From Colius striatus (taxonomy: Eukaryota; Chordata; Aves; Coliiformes; Coliidae), in the NCBI RefSeq assembly GCF_028858725.1, contig NC_084771.1, positions 9,824,915 to 9,888,914 on the forward strand: a stretch of DNA of 64,000 bases. The letters run 5' to 3'. Position numbers and translations under genes: made by a program. A model generated the notes under the pieces. The model was not told the origin of the DNA and searched no databases. It was given only the letters and a program-made list of their open reading frames with translations. Below are positions 12,601 to 24,900 of this stretch, one piece after another. Within the stretch, counting starts at the first letter, position 1. Each line of letters starts with the position of its first letter.

Positions 12601-15232
12601 GGACTGCCACAGTCATGTTCCTCTCATAGAGGCCTTTTTTTTTTGTTGTTGTTTCTGAGGAAGCTGTCTGTTTCTTTTCATAGATGTGGCATTTAATTTT
12701 AATTTCCAGGGTATCTTTTAGTTTAATTGGCATGCTGGATGATTACAGTGCGTTGTTTTGTCTTTTTGCAGATCCTGATTCATATCTTAACTCAGGATAA
12801 AAATAAACCCGAGGACTGTGGCAATCCAGGGGAGCACAAAGTGCCATGTTGCACGCCTCCAAGAAGGGTGCAAAATTCACTAATTAATTAAAAGCATTTA
12901 TGTAGGACATCTCCCTAATTCCTTGCAGGAGCCTTTGTGTTTTACAAGACAGGGACAGGTTAGTAATTTTGTAGTTGCGGTACAGCTCTGCAGCAGATGT
13001 TTTTCTTCTCCTGTGGAAAGGTCTCTATATTTACCTGTGCACAGGGAAAGAGTGGGATGGGTTTTTTTTGTATCACAGCAAGGGATGTTTTCTAAAATTG
13101 ATATTTTTTTGTTTCTGGTGTGACCTGTGGATCGATAAGGATTCAAGAATATCAGTGGGCTTGTCTGGAGACTATGTGGTAAACCTTTAACACGGCCCTT
13201 AATGCAATTTGATGTTTTTCCATTTGTTCCCTTACCTTGTCTCCTTACAGGGTCTTATTTTTGTGATTTTCTGCTGGGTCAGGAAGCACAGGGAGTCTTT
13301 GGCTCTTCCTTTTGTGGAACACTGCGCCCCAGCTTCACACTTGGGCTGCAGTCAAGGGGGATCACATGGGGCAGTGATGAAAAACTGGCATTTCTGCCGC
13401 AGCCACCTCATTGGTGAACTTAGAGGGGTCCCATGGCTGGAACCCAAACCTCAGCCTGATCTGATGGGCAGGAGGATGAACATTATCATCTTTAGCAAAC
13501 TGCTTCCCTATATCTCAAGCCAGTTTTTCCACAGAGATATCTTTTCCCCACCGTGCCTCGCTGGTTCGTTCGTTTTGATGAATATTGGAGGTCTACTAGA
13601 CAGACCAGCCATATCTTAACCTCGACCTTCACTTCTAACCCTTTCATCTTCTCAGCTTACTCGTGGAATAAGGAATTGGTTGTGAGAAATACTTTGTGTT
13701 AGTGCTGTCCCCAGGCTACTGGCAAGTAAAACAAAGCAAGTTGTAACACAGGATCCTGCTCCTGCCTCGGCGTGCGGTTTGCTGCCGTTACTTTGGATGC
13801 ACAGGTTTCTCTTGGTTACTCATCAACATTCTCCTCAGTATAAACCCAAAATACAGCCCTGGAGCAGCTACTGGGAAGAAAATTCACTCTATCCCAGCTG
13901 AAACCAGGACAGTTGTGCAGATTTAGACAGTCCTTATGCTTTTTAAAGTATCTAGCCTGCAAATCTCCCCAGGTGTGCAGTGGCACTGGAGTTTCAGAGC
14001 GGCCCCGCAGAGCTCAGCACTCAGATCTTGGGGAGATGCTGGCAATGCCTCTGCTCGGCGTACGCGTGCCCTTGGCTGGGATCAAAGTTCTCCTTCCCTT
14101 TAGATCGAGGTGGAAAGGTGAGAGGCTGTAAACCTGAAGGGCTTCCTCCAGAAAGCACATGCACGTGTGATGGTTTCTAAGCTGCGCTCTGATGTTTACA
14201 GAGCGCTGTAGCTCTTTCCTATTACCATACAACTGTATAAGACAGGTTGAACTCCATTAGGAGCTAAATTTAGTGACTCGCTAACTTCTTTTTGATATGT
14301 TTTTATAATTTCATTGTATTATGACACTTGGTTTTAAATTTGCATGAGTAAATGAGCCTCTCACTAAGTCAGGTAAGAAGATTTTTCACTTATCTACCAT
14401 GAAATAAGACATTAAAAAATAGTGAGAGTAGAAAGCAATGTATCCTTGACATATTTAGTTTACCTTTTTTCTTTTTCATCTGTGCTGACTGAACGTTTCT
14501 ATTAATGATACAATAAAGTTGTTTGTACTCCTTTAAGGGGCTAAATAATTTCACATTATGAAGACATTTTGTAAGTTGATGTTTTGTGGGGGAACAGTAT
14601 TTTTTGGAAACCATAATTTTACATTTCCTTGCCTTCACAATCCAAATGGTAAGATGCAGTGAGTGAAAACTGGCCTTCTACAGTTCACCTCAAAATAGTG
14701 AAGCCTATGGACACGATTAACCCTTGCAAACAACTTTAACTGGGATCTCCATAACTTGTTTAACGAGGTTCCTGCAGGATTCCTTAAAAATACCTGTTGG
14801 TCAGTGAAGCTCCTGCCTTTGATTGGAGAGCAGACCTCACACCTTCATCCCTGCCATCACAGGGAGATTCCCCAGCTTCTGTTTCACTACCATGGTCTTG
14901 CTTTTCAATATATCTGAACTTTTATTCAGATAACCTTAGTAAGACCTGAGCAACTTTGAGGTCTGCATTTTAGAGGTATTTTTCGCTTGTCCTTTCTGAT
15001 CCAAGCAGAGAGACTACCCAAGCTCCTGCTGCCAGTGGGGTTTGGGGAATGTGTTTGGAGGGAGGATGACATGGCAGTGGGGCAAACCCATCCCTTTGAC
15101 TTTGGATGGGTGATGAGCAGCAAGGAGGTAGCACTGATGCTTCTTCAGTCCTGGCCTGGGCTCTGGGGATGAGCTCACGCAGAGGTGAAAGTCCCTCTGT
15201 TAATTACTTGGCTTTTTTGGCTCTTCCCCTCT

Positions 15233-15240
15233 TGACGTCA
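15233..15240. promoter_or_regulatory. Perfect CRE palindrome (TGACGTCA), third copy
   Basis: An exact full CREB/ATF site at the left edge of a repeat-free AT-rich stretch. A C-rich run (15278-15298) follows within 60 bases. Only the motif itself supports it. Confidence 0.3.
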
Positions 15241-16566
15241 CCGTTTTTAATCTGTTTGTGTTATTGATTTCTCTCTTCCCCCCTCACCCCCACCCCCCAT
15301 TTCATTAATAGTGACAGATGCTTTTAATTAAAAAGAAAAGACAAAACAAAATCCTGAGTAAAACAGAAAGAAAATATTCTAATTTGGCGTGACATTATGA
15401 GGCAGAATGGCTCCTGGCATGCAAGGTACGGAAAAGGTCATCTTCCACGGCTCCAGCCTTTTGCAACGGTGGAATTAAGTTCAAACTCAGGCTGGTTTTG
15501 AAGTCTTAAGTCTCTCCGGGGATTCCTTTCATAACATCTTCGAACTGGATAACACTACAGTAAATGAAATACACTGCACTGGATTAAAGGGTTATTTCCC
15601 CTGTGTGTCAAGCTGACACAGAATACCAAACCTCAGGTTGCCTCCGAGTTGTCTCTATCTGCTGATACCCTCTCTCTGCTTTACATAACAGCTCCCAGAG
15701 TTTTTGCAGGGAAGTTTTTGCAATTATTCATTGGGCTTTGCCACTTGGTAAATGTGGAATGATTTTATTTTTATTCCCAAAGTGATGGGAAGAAATGTAA
15801 TGGGCTTAAAAAATGTGAAGCAAGTGATGCAGGAAAGAGTGGAGCTGCCCCTTCAGGTCTCTTGTGCTGCTTGATAATTTATACCCAAATACAAAACACA
15901 GATCTCTCTGCATTGCCACTCACATGTTTAGCAGCACAGAGCTTGCAATAACAACAGGGTGTGATGCATGCTACTGTGCTCTCATCCGACTGTACCAACA
16001 GTTAAAATTTGTTAAGGATCATTTGCAATGTGTTTAGTGGTAGAACAAATGTTCATTTTGACTTTGAACTTGGTGGATGCTGCAGCTTGTGCAGATTGCG
16101 TTCAGCACCGGGTAACCAAACCACTGCCATCTGCACAGGGCCGGGGCCCACCGTGGCTGAGCTCCAGAGCACATCTCTCCATCTTCACATTGGGGAGAAG
16201 ATGTTGGGCTTGTGGCTTTCAGTCTCGGAGCATGGGCTTGTCCAGCTCCCTCATGGCATGCCACAGCCACCCATCTTGTGCCTGGGCTCCTGGTTCTTCC
16301 ATTCCCCTCACCAAAACACTGATTAAAGACCATTCTGACAGCATGGGAAGCCTGGAAAATGCTTCCTGTGCAATCACGTTTCTGACAGTGACAAAAGAAC
16401 AAAACTATTTCTCTCTCCTTGCTTCCTCCCATTTTTATTTTGTCCAAAGTGGCCCAAGGCTGTTAGGGTCATACAGAAGCTCAGGGTGTCTTATAAAGAG
16501 TATATGTAAGATAAAATTCATCTTCTGTATTCTTTGGGTTTGGTAAAATAGGGCACCATGTTCTGT

Positions 16567-16793
16567 ATCACTGAATCCCAGAATGGTGAGGGCTGGAAGG
16601 GCCCTGCAGAGCTCCTCCAGACCAAGCCCCTGCTAAAGCAGATTCCCCTTGATCAGGGGGCACAGGAACGTGTCCAGGTGGGGTTGGAAACCTCCTGAGA
16701 AGGAGCCTCCACACCCTCCCTGGGCAGCCTGGGCCAGGGCTCCCTCACCTCAGCACCAAACAAGTTTCTCCCTCTGTTCCAGTGTAACTTGTC
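16567..16793 (-). mobile_element. CR1 LINE 3' fragment
   Basis: It matches the 3' end of the long CR1 at 7738-8586 closely, with the shared GGAACGTGTCCAGGTGGG and CACACCCTCCCTGGGCAGCC blocks, then stops after about 225 bases by 5' truncation. No intact coding remains. Confidence 0.9.
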
Positions 16794-18284
16794 AGCGTGT
16801 ACGTCTGGTTTCTGTTCTCTGTCTTGAATCTCTCACTTGCCTCTGTGGCTCAGCATCCTTCTGCACAGTGGTTGTCTCTGGATATCACTGGTAAAACCAC
16901 CACCAACTGCTGCTGCTGCCAACAACCCCCCCACTCCTTCTCCTACCAGCTTATGGGTTGGGTGAGGGCTGCTGCCTGTGCCACCTGAATTTCACAAGGA
17001 TGGGCAGAGGCTGTGTTTCGTCTCCTCAGTCATGTTCTTGCTCTACTGGGTTAATTAGAAGTTGCAAACATGGTTTGTCTCCGTTAGCTTTGGGGATAAG
17101 GTGTAGTCTGTCTGGGACCTGCATGTTGACATTGTGCCCTGGGGAAGGTGTTCAGGCAGGAGTTCCTTTGATGTGCTCCTCAAGGAGGAATCTCTACAGG
17201 CATCAGGTTCCTCTGTTTCTGTTATGCACATGAAAACACCCACACAACATTAAAAACATGTGTGAAATGATAGTTTCAGGTTTCTGCTGTCCATGAGTAA
17301 TTCAAATCAATGGCATTTTTTAGATTTACCTCTTGCTGAACAATCTGGGAGGGGAGGCAAGGGCAGGGGCTTTGCATCTGCTGCTTCTCTGGCTTGGCTG
17401 GAGGCAGCCGCACGCTCCCGCGCCGCAGCCTCTAAAGACTGTCTGTGTCATTCCAGGAGGCCTGAAATCTCTCTGGAAAAGCTGGGACATATTGAAAATC
17501 TGGTCAGAGCTTTAGCACTTCCTCCAGATTATTTCTCCAAGTATTTAAAAATATATTTTATAACACAAAAATAAATGTTAATGAGTCTGCCTTGCTTAGG
17601 GCTAACAATAGTGTTTCTATTTAAACACAGCAGCCTAGCGGGGCGTTCAGCAGTGGGGGAGCTGGATGAGGAGACCTGGCTTTTTTGTTTTCTGACTCGG
17701 CCCTTGATGTCTTGAGCAGCTTTATTCTCTTGTGCTTTCCTTCTCCCATCCTGCTAAATAGCAATGGAAAGCTTCCTTGCTTTGTTAAAGCACCGAGGAT
17801 TTCTCAAAGGCCACTGGGAAAGTGTTAAATACTGAGCTGGTTATAAAAAGCGTTATTTAGTATTATGTTTATACCTCTTCAGTGTTAGCATGTATTTTTA
17901 TGTGCAACTTGTGGGTAACCTTTGTGCTTTTTCTAAGCAAATCAGGACAGTCTCCTTGACTCAGGGGTTTATTTATTTCTTTTCCCACGAGCAGGCACAG
18001 CGTCTTCTGAGTAATTTTGTAAATAAGCTTTTGAGGGTTGCTTTCAGTGTTTGGGCTGGGGCTCACAGTACTGGAGATGGCAGTTGCATACAGAAGGTTG
18101 GAGAGAAAAATAAGAGCGAGGAAATCCCTTCCTCTCCGCTCTGTTCTGTATTTTTCTTCTTCAGTTGCTTCCAATGAAATGATGTTTTTAAGGATCTCAA
18201 CCTGCCGTGTGAAACGGACGTTGATTTGGGGAGGGGAGAGGAAGAGAAGGAGCTCAAGGCGTTGCAGCAGCCTTGGAGAGTCCA

Positions 18285-18310
18285 GGGTAGGGAGGTGGTG
18301 GGGAGAGGGG
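18285..18310 (+). repeat. G-quadruplex motif in purine-rich tract
   Basis: Four G tracts of three or four bases are separated by loops of 2, 7 and 3 bases, fitting the standard G4 pattern. It lies in a purine-rich stretch from about 18225 to 18330. Confidence 0.6.
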
Positions 18311-19101
18311 TGTAGGAGGAAATGGGATGGCAGGAATTCAACCTTGGCATCATGTCAAAGGCAACGAGCCCTTCTCCGAGCAGCTGCGTACCCCGTGACT
18401 GCGGGAAGCCAAATGGTTTGTTTGTGTGTTTACATGGATGTGTGGGGCTGTGTAGGGGAAAACCACTTAGCAGAAATTCTGCTATTAAAGCAGATGGCGG
18501 GAGATCAATGTGGTTTTTTGGGGGGCAGTATTTGCTGGTACAGTGACCAAATTATTAATTCCTTCCTGCTAGGGGTCCTGTCATCGTTACAGGGTAGGGG
18601 TGAGGTGTGTTTCCCAAAACTCATGCCTCCTCCCTTGCTTTCTCAAAAGCAGTGGAGCTGATGTAGTGTTTTGGGAAGCAGAAGAGGGTTGGCAGCGTTT
18701 TGTGGCTGCAGTTTTGCCGCCCGTGCTCCTTCCACGCCGTCTTCTCCCCAAGCACCTTTCCACGTGCTCCCCCCATCTAGTCTCGCCCCATTTCAGTCTG
18801 GGGGTTTGGGCAGCTGCCTCGTGCCCTCCTGCAAACCAGCAGATTCCCCTTTGCTGCTGTTCCCAGACTGGTTGTTAATGCTTGATATATTTCTTTCCCC
18901 TTCCATAGTAGAAATGACTCTTTTCCCCCCTCCCCACACCGTATCACTGACAGCTGCATTCTCCTCCACAGTTGTGATATTTGTATGTGTGCAGAAACAC
19001 AGTAGGAAGCATTTATGTAGGTGTCACTAATTTAATTTAACCTGATACAGATGTATAGCGAGGACTGCTCTGCACTAAAGTGCTTCTCCTTTATTTTACA
19101 G

Positions 19102-19236
19102 TCTCCATCGTCATCAAATACAACTCCTTTCATTCTCCTCTTCCATTCATCTACCCAAAGACCAAATCTGGAAATAGTAACCAAAAGAGAAGCCCACGTC
19201 ATACACAGAGCAGGGAAAGGTTGAAATAATTTAAGG
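19102..19236 (+). other. Candidate untranslated exon (strong splice sites on both sides)
   Basis: A pyrimidine-rich run ending TTTTACAG (19094-19101) is followed 135 bases later by TTAAGG|GTAAGTAA, a perfect 5' splice-site consensus at 19237. All three frames inside contain stops, so a coding role is unlikely. Lying on the NEXMIF strand about 39 kb before its first coding exon, it could be a NEXMIF 5' UTR exon or a long non-coding RNA exon. Chance co-occurrence of both signals remains possible in 64 kb. Confidence 0.35.
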
Positions 19237-21867
19237 GTAAGTAATTTTTTTCACCCTTATTCTAACTTGAAGCCTGGTCTGTGAAGCTCGAATAGTAAGT
19301 GCAAGGCTTTATAAAGAGGCTGTTAAGCATCTATACAGCTGCTTTATGTGCAAAGTGGGGAAAAAACTGACTGAAGCACTGATTTGGTGATGAAAGAAAG
19401 GTGTAGCAGCACCTTTTGGAGGTGAGAAAGTGCCTGGAAGGGCAGAGTAGGGGGAGTTCTGAATGTTGGTACTATTCCTTCTCACCTGGTTTGATCTAAG
19501 CGGCGGAGCTGCACCGACACGTGGCCGTGGGCTTTGCGTGGCTTTGCCTGCTCTGAAAGAGCTTCCCACTTGAGAAGGAGCTGGGAGCTCAGCGTCTCCT
19601 GCTGTTGAAGAGCTCTTTTGTCATTTCCTTCTCTTTTTTTTCCCACTTAAAACATTACTCAGCCGTGGTAGGGAGCTACGCCTGGTCTGTTTGCGTGGCG
19701 CAGGATGTTTTGGCTTGCTGTTGCTTTCTGCAGTCCATTTGCTTTTCTGGGCTCCACGAGCTTTTCCTGGAGAGCAACCTGGCAGTGCCTGTGCCAGGAT
19801 TTGCCAAAGGAAAGCGTTGATGGGGGCTGGAGGAGGAGCAGGCAGAGCAAGGAGGGCCTCTCAGTGGAAATGTTTGCCTTAAGGCTTTTCTTTTGCTGCG
19901 AGGGTGTCAGAGAAGGCAGGAGGAGATATAAAACCAGCTTTTGTGAAATTCAGAACCCTGGCTGAAGCATTAGTAATCTCCAAATGATAGGGAACGTGTT
20001 TTCCCACCCTGGTCCCAGATCTGTGGCTGCATAGATTGCATTTCCACACATGTTCTTTCCTAGATGGACAGGATATGCATTCGCTTACATTTGAGAACTT
20101 AGCTTTCAACATCTGGGCTTTCTGGTTTATTGCTGCATTTGGGCTTTTTCTTCCCCCTGCAATGTTTGTTCATGTAAAATTCATATCTGGGAAGGGCATC
20201 TTAAATCCCTGCTTCTGAGTCAAAAAGGGAAAGTATGGAAGTGAAAAGAGAGATTGTATCATTTAAGAAATATGATTCATGAATTAATCCTCGTCTGCTA
20301 CACCATCTGTGGCATGTGTTTCAATACAAAAATCCTGTTTTTATATCTCTTTAAAAAGCTTTCTTCTTGCTGGCTGCCTGACTTTCCTGCAACACTAATG
20401 GGGAATTGGCTTGTTTTTGGGGACAGAGGGATGGTTTTTGTTCACAGCCTGGGCAGGGGGCCCCAACATTTGTCCAAGCTGTAGGTCATTGAGGGGGACT
20501 CAGAGCCATGATTTCTTTTGGGGGGGTGCCAGCTCTCTGTGTAATGCCACGAGCCTGACTTGCAGGCAAAGCCCATACACTTCTGCTTTTTGCACTGGCA
20601 GCGTGGCTGTGTCTCCCACCACCGTGGTGGGGATGGTGTGAGGGATGGGCAGCGATGGGCAGCAATTGCAAGCAGCTGCCTGGATCCTTCTGCACAGGAG
20701 TGAAAAATCAGTGGTTGTTTCTAAAAGCAGACTGGCAGGGTATTTTGTACTTGGTGCTCCAGAAAATAAAGGCCTGGGGTAGTCCCCATCCGATTTCCCA
20801 GTAATGTTTTTATACTCTCTTTGTAGACACAGTGAAAGGAAGATGGTCCATTGTTGCTCCAAAGAGGAGCTGCTACAGCTGCTGTCCAGTCCTTTCCTGG
20901 ACTGGGGCATCTTGCTCTCTGGGATTGTTTTCTCCTCTCCTTCACGTGGGACACCCATAAAAGCTCGAGTGTTATTCTCTTTGTTCTGGAGGAGGATCCC
21001 ATGGTGCTGGAGCTGGTGAATGGCCATTGCCCTTCCCACAGCTCATGGTGGTCAGTGACACATCCCCATGGCCGCAGCCCCGTCTCTGCCCGTGTCACTA
21101 ATGTACTGTGAGTACAGCTCTGCTGAGCTCCCAGGCCCTGATAACGCTGATAGATGGAGGTTATCCAGGAGCTCAGTACGGATGGTGAAATATTGCAGGT
21201 TTATTGCCTTTCCATTCATTTTGTTTTCACGCCTTTCTGCCTTCCTGACTCATTGCCATTCGGCCTCTGCTTGCAATTTCTATTTGCAGCGGTAACACCC
21301 ACTGGACAAGACAAGAGCGTTGCAAAAGCACTCATGCTTGCAACTGCTTTGGGAGCTGCTGTTTCTCGTTTTTAATTGAGCATCTAAAGCCAGGATGGAG
21401 GACAGAAAGGAAAACGTTAGCGGTGCCTTTTGTCAGAAGCGTGAATATAATATTGAAATGAAGGAGGAGCAGAGGAAACGAGGAGCAGGGGAAAGGGTTG
21501 TGTGTGGCTGGCTGGTGAGGCTTGGGCTGAAAAGGCCTTCTGCCATCCCCATCTCCAACATAGGCTCTGCTCCCAAAGGCCTCCCAGCTGAGACTGGCTG
21601 CTGAGATGGTGGGAAATGCTCTGTCCCGTGCCCAGGTGCTGAGCCCACTGAAGCTCTTAAGCAGTCCTTAAGAAATTCTTTCACTTTCCCTTCCTCTATC
21701 ACAAATCCCCTCTTGCCTGCTCATTAGGGAACCCTTGAACCTGCAGGTGCTCCTAAAGCAAACTCCACAAGCACTGAGTACCCCAACACTACTGTAAATA
21801 GCTGTGTGTTAAGGGAAGAAGAATGTGAGTAGTGTTTCAGCAAATGTTTAACCCAAACTGGACTGAA

Positions 21868-21973
21868 TTCATAGAATCCCAGCATGGTGGGGGTGGAAGG
21901 GATCTCTAGAGCTCATCCAGCCCAACCTTCTGCTAAGGCAGCTTCCTCTCAATCAAGGGGCACAGAAACACGG
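21868..21973 (-). mobile_element. Short CR1 3' fragment
   Basis: It begins with the reverse-complemented CR1 tail (TCATAGAATCCCAGCATGG) and keeps about 105 bases of the same CR1 type as the copies at 7738 and 16567 before diverging at AAACACGGCAGG. Confidence 0.8.
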
Positions 21974-24900
21974 CAGGACAGAACTGAACAGGGCAGACAG
22001 CTTCTTGCAGGAAGCTGATGAAGAGATGGAAGCATCTATTCACCCTCTCTTTGTCAGGACCCCAGTGGAACGGCTGCTTGTTTCTCATAAACAGTTATGC
22101 CAAGGCAGAAATTGGCTATGCCTGTACGTACTTTTTGGATGGGGAAAATTAAGCAGTAATAGCTGGAGAAATAATATGGGCTATAAGATAATAGATGCCT
22201 AAGGGATAAAATTAAACAGTATTTTACAAGGAAGGGAGAAGCTTTGGCAATAAATAGTTTGCGTTTGACTTCTTTTTGTTCACCAGAGGACTGGTGTTGC
22301 TTTGCAGAGGTTGTCCTGGGATGTATTTTCCAAGCAGGCATAGGAAAGTAGTGAGTCTTTTGGGGTTTTTTTTCATTCCTCTTGAGAAGGACGGTGCCAA
22401 GGTCGGGGTGCAGCTCACACTGTCTGCACCACCGGTATGTTGACAGTGACGAGGATGAGGGATGCTTGCCATGGCAAGCGGTGCCAGTGCAGGAGAGCCA
22501 GGTTTACCAAACAAAGGAGGAACAGTTCTCAATGCCATAGGGAGCTCAAAAAGCTTAGAAAGAAGAGGTGGCTTGTTTGGCACCTCAACAGGGTCTGAGC
22601 GGAGTCTATTCACAATCTGTACGTGTGCTGGTGCTGCTGCTTGTCTGGCTTTGGGCTGCTGCAGAAGCCGCTTTCTGATGATAGAAGTACAGCAGGATGT
22701 GTTTTTATTCTGCCATCCCTGCACTACATCCTTTCCTGTAACTGCTCCACGAGCACCTTGCTAAGACACTAGTTTGGAAATGCCACTTTCTCCATCTCAG
22801 GTGGCTCATAACCGCCGTCTCCTTCGACGGCTCCTCTTCACTACGCAGGAAATCAAAGCACAGTTCAAACACGGCTGCAAACCCCAATCCTACCTTCCTG
22901 AGGATGGGTCCAGGTGCAGCAGGTCGAGATCCAAGGTCTTGGGCCCAGGCTCATCCCTGCTATCAGCTTTTAATTTCCCAGACCTCAGGTAAAGCCTCCT
23001 TACCAGGTGGGTGAGTTTCCCAGGCACGTACGGGGCTCGGGACAGAGTCCTGAGGTGCAAAGTGCCTGCCATCCCCATTAGCTGAAGTGGGACTCAGGGG
23101 TGCTCAGCACCTCTGCAAATGAGGCCAAACTGTCTAGTGCATTGAAAATGAAATCATTAAGTCGCTGTTGCATTAAGACTCTGTTTTTATTCATGGAGTG
23201 TAATGTGATTCATTTGCCCTTTTGCTCTCATGTTGAGAAGGCAGTCATCTCGTATGCATCGCTGGCTGCAGGCAGAGCTGTATTTAGTGGGCTTTTTGTA
23301 GTTTTGTGTGTGTGTGTGAGGGAGCAGACATTTTCATCAAGTGCAGAGCAGCCATGGAATTGAGACTCCTCAGTTTTCTCAGTGATCTCAGAGGGCAGTA
23401 CCTGCTGCACTCTCACAGCCCTGTCTAGGGGAACATTTAGCTCAGCTCTCCTCTAAGCCTCCCCATGATGATCCTTTGTCCTGTTCCAGGGCTTAGGCAC
23501 CTGGATCTGGGGGCAACACCATCCTTTGGTGTCCCAGCCACACCAAGGCCTCACTGACTCCTTGCAGAGAAGTGGGTGAAGCTATTTCCCAGGAAACTAT
23601 AGGTTTCAGCACCCACAGCCCTGGGCTTATGGACGTGACATGGGATCATGGACTGAGAGTGATGATGAACTCATTATAAACAGATGAAGCTTGTGAGTCC
23701 TTGCTGCTGTGGGTTGCTCCTTGCAGTTAACTGCAGCCAAGGGAAATCATTCCTCCTTGGAGTTAAAAGAGGAAATGCACCAAGTGAGGGAAGAGTATAG
23801 AATAAAAAGAAGGTAGAAAATGCAATTTTTGAAATGATAGCACGGGGAGCATTAACTAAGTCACTAATTCCAAGAGAGTGATAATGAGCAAGCCAGTTTG
23901 AGTCACTACATTTTGTTGTGGGACGGGATCAGAGTGGTTCAGCTCCTGGTGTTGGATCTCTGCCTGTGAAACAAGAAGTAAGAAATCCCTTTTCAGTCCT
24001 GACAATCACAGGCAGCCCTTTTTTTCTTGAGCACAAAGCTCTGAACTCTGTCTTGCTGTCAGATTCCCAGCAGTCACAACACACAGCACAGTGACCATCT
24101 CAAAGTCCTCAGGTGACCCTGGATTTCTTAACGTTGCAGGGTCACCATATGTATAAAAATCAATAAGGCATATTTTAGAGGCAAAGGGCAGGAGGAGGAG
24201 AGTTAACTCAACGTGTTTCTTTTTTGCTTTGTCTTTTTCATCTCTATTTTTTTATTCCTTTTTTTGTCTCCACCTCCCCTACAGTCTGCAGACCAAGTCC
24301 ATGCTTAGAAAGGACCAGCTAACCAGAGCAACAGCTCAGCAGCAGAAAATGAGGTGTGAGGTGCAGGCAAGGGAGAAGGATGTTCTGCAGCAGGGCATGA
24401 GCTGGGCCCTCATTTTGGTGATTTTCCTACTTGTTATTGATGGGGAGGTATAAGGATGGGTCAAGTATGGGTAAAGATGAGGAGAAAGGGTTTTCAAAAG
24501 AGCTTGAATCCAGGAGCTTTGGGAAGGGAAGGGGTTTTTTTTTTCTCCAGTGATTTGGGTAGACAAAAGAGGAGAGGGAGGCAATAACACCGACCTTCTC
24601 CACTTCTTTGTTTTCAACCAAGAAATGCACAAATCGCTGCTGATATCGCTGAGTGGTTTCCTGCTGCTTTGTGGCTTGATTTGGAGCTGCAGCCGTTCCT
24701 CGACTGGTTCCTGACTTGGTGGTGTGGTAGCATACAAAGGAAAGGAATAAAGCAAGCAAATAAGCAAATCCACGGCAGCAGAACCGTGAGCATCCGCTCG
24801 CTGGGGCCCGCCGGGAGGGCAGCTTCGCCGACACCTTCACCTCGCGGCACGCTTCACATCCTGGGTGGGTTTTGAACAGATTAATGCCTTTTGGAGAGTT

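Larger units (their letters stand above)
8587..16566. other. Non-coding sequence with one GC-rich patch
   Basis: No gene is recognisable. Notable content is the GC/CpG-rich region at 8995-9670, the third CRE at 15233, and AT-rich stretches at 12250-12530, 14270-14620 and 15290-15400 (the last with TTAATTAA-type homeodomain-like cores). Open frames over 60 codons here show no family resemblance. Confidence 0.6.
16794..21867. other. Non-coding unique sequence with a candidate untranslated exon
   Basis: No protein gene is recognisable. Features worth noting are the G-quadruplex motif at 18285, the candidate exon at 19102-19236 and a small CpG cluster near 17405-17430. Open frames of up to 207 codons (18038-18661) show no family resemblance. 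Confidence 0.6.

Noticed and set aside
15278..15298. C-rich run that could form a G-quadruplex on the minus strand.
   Set aside because: Only three separate C runs are present, so the standard four-tract pattern is not met.
18038..18661. 207-codon plus-strand open frame.
   Set aside because: No family resemblance, low-complexity purine-rich content, and several overlapping frames of similar length; I treat it as chance.
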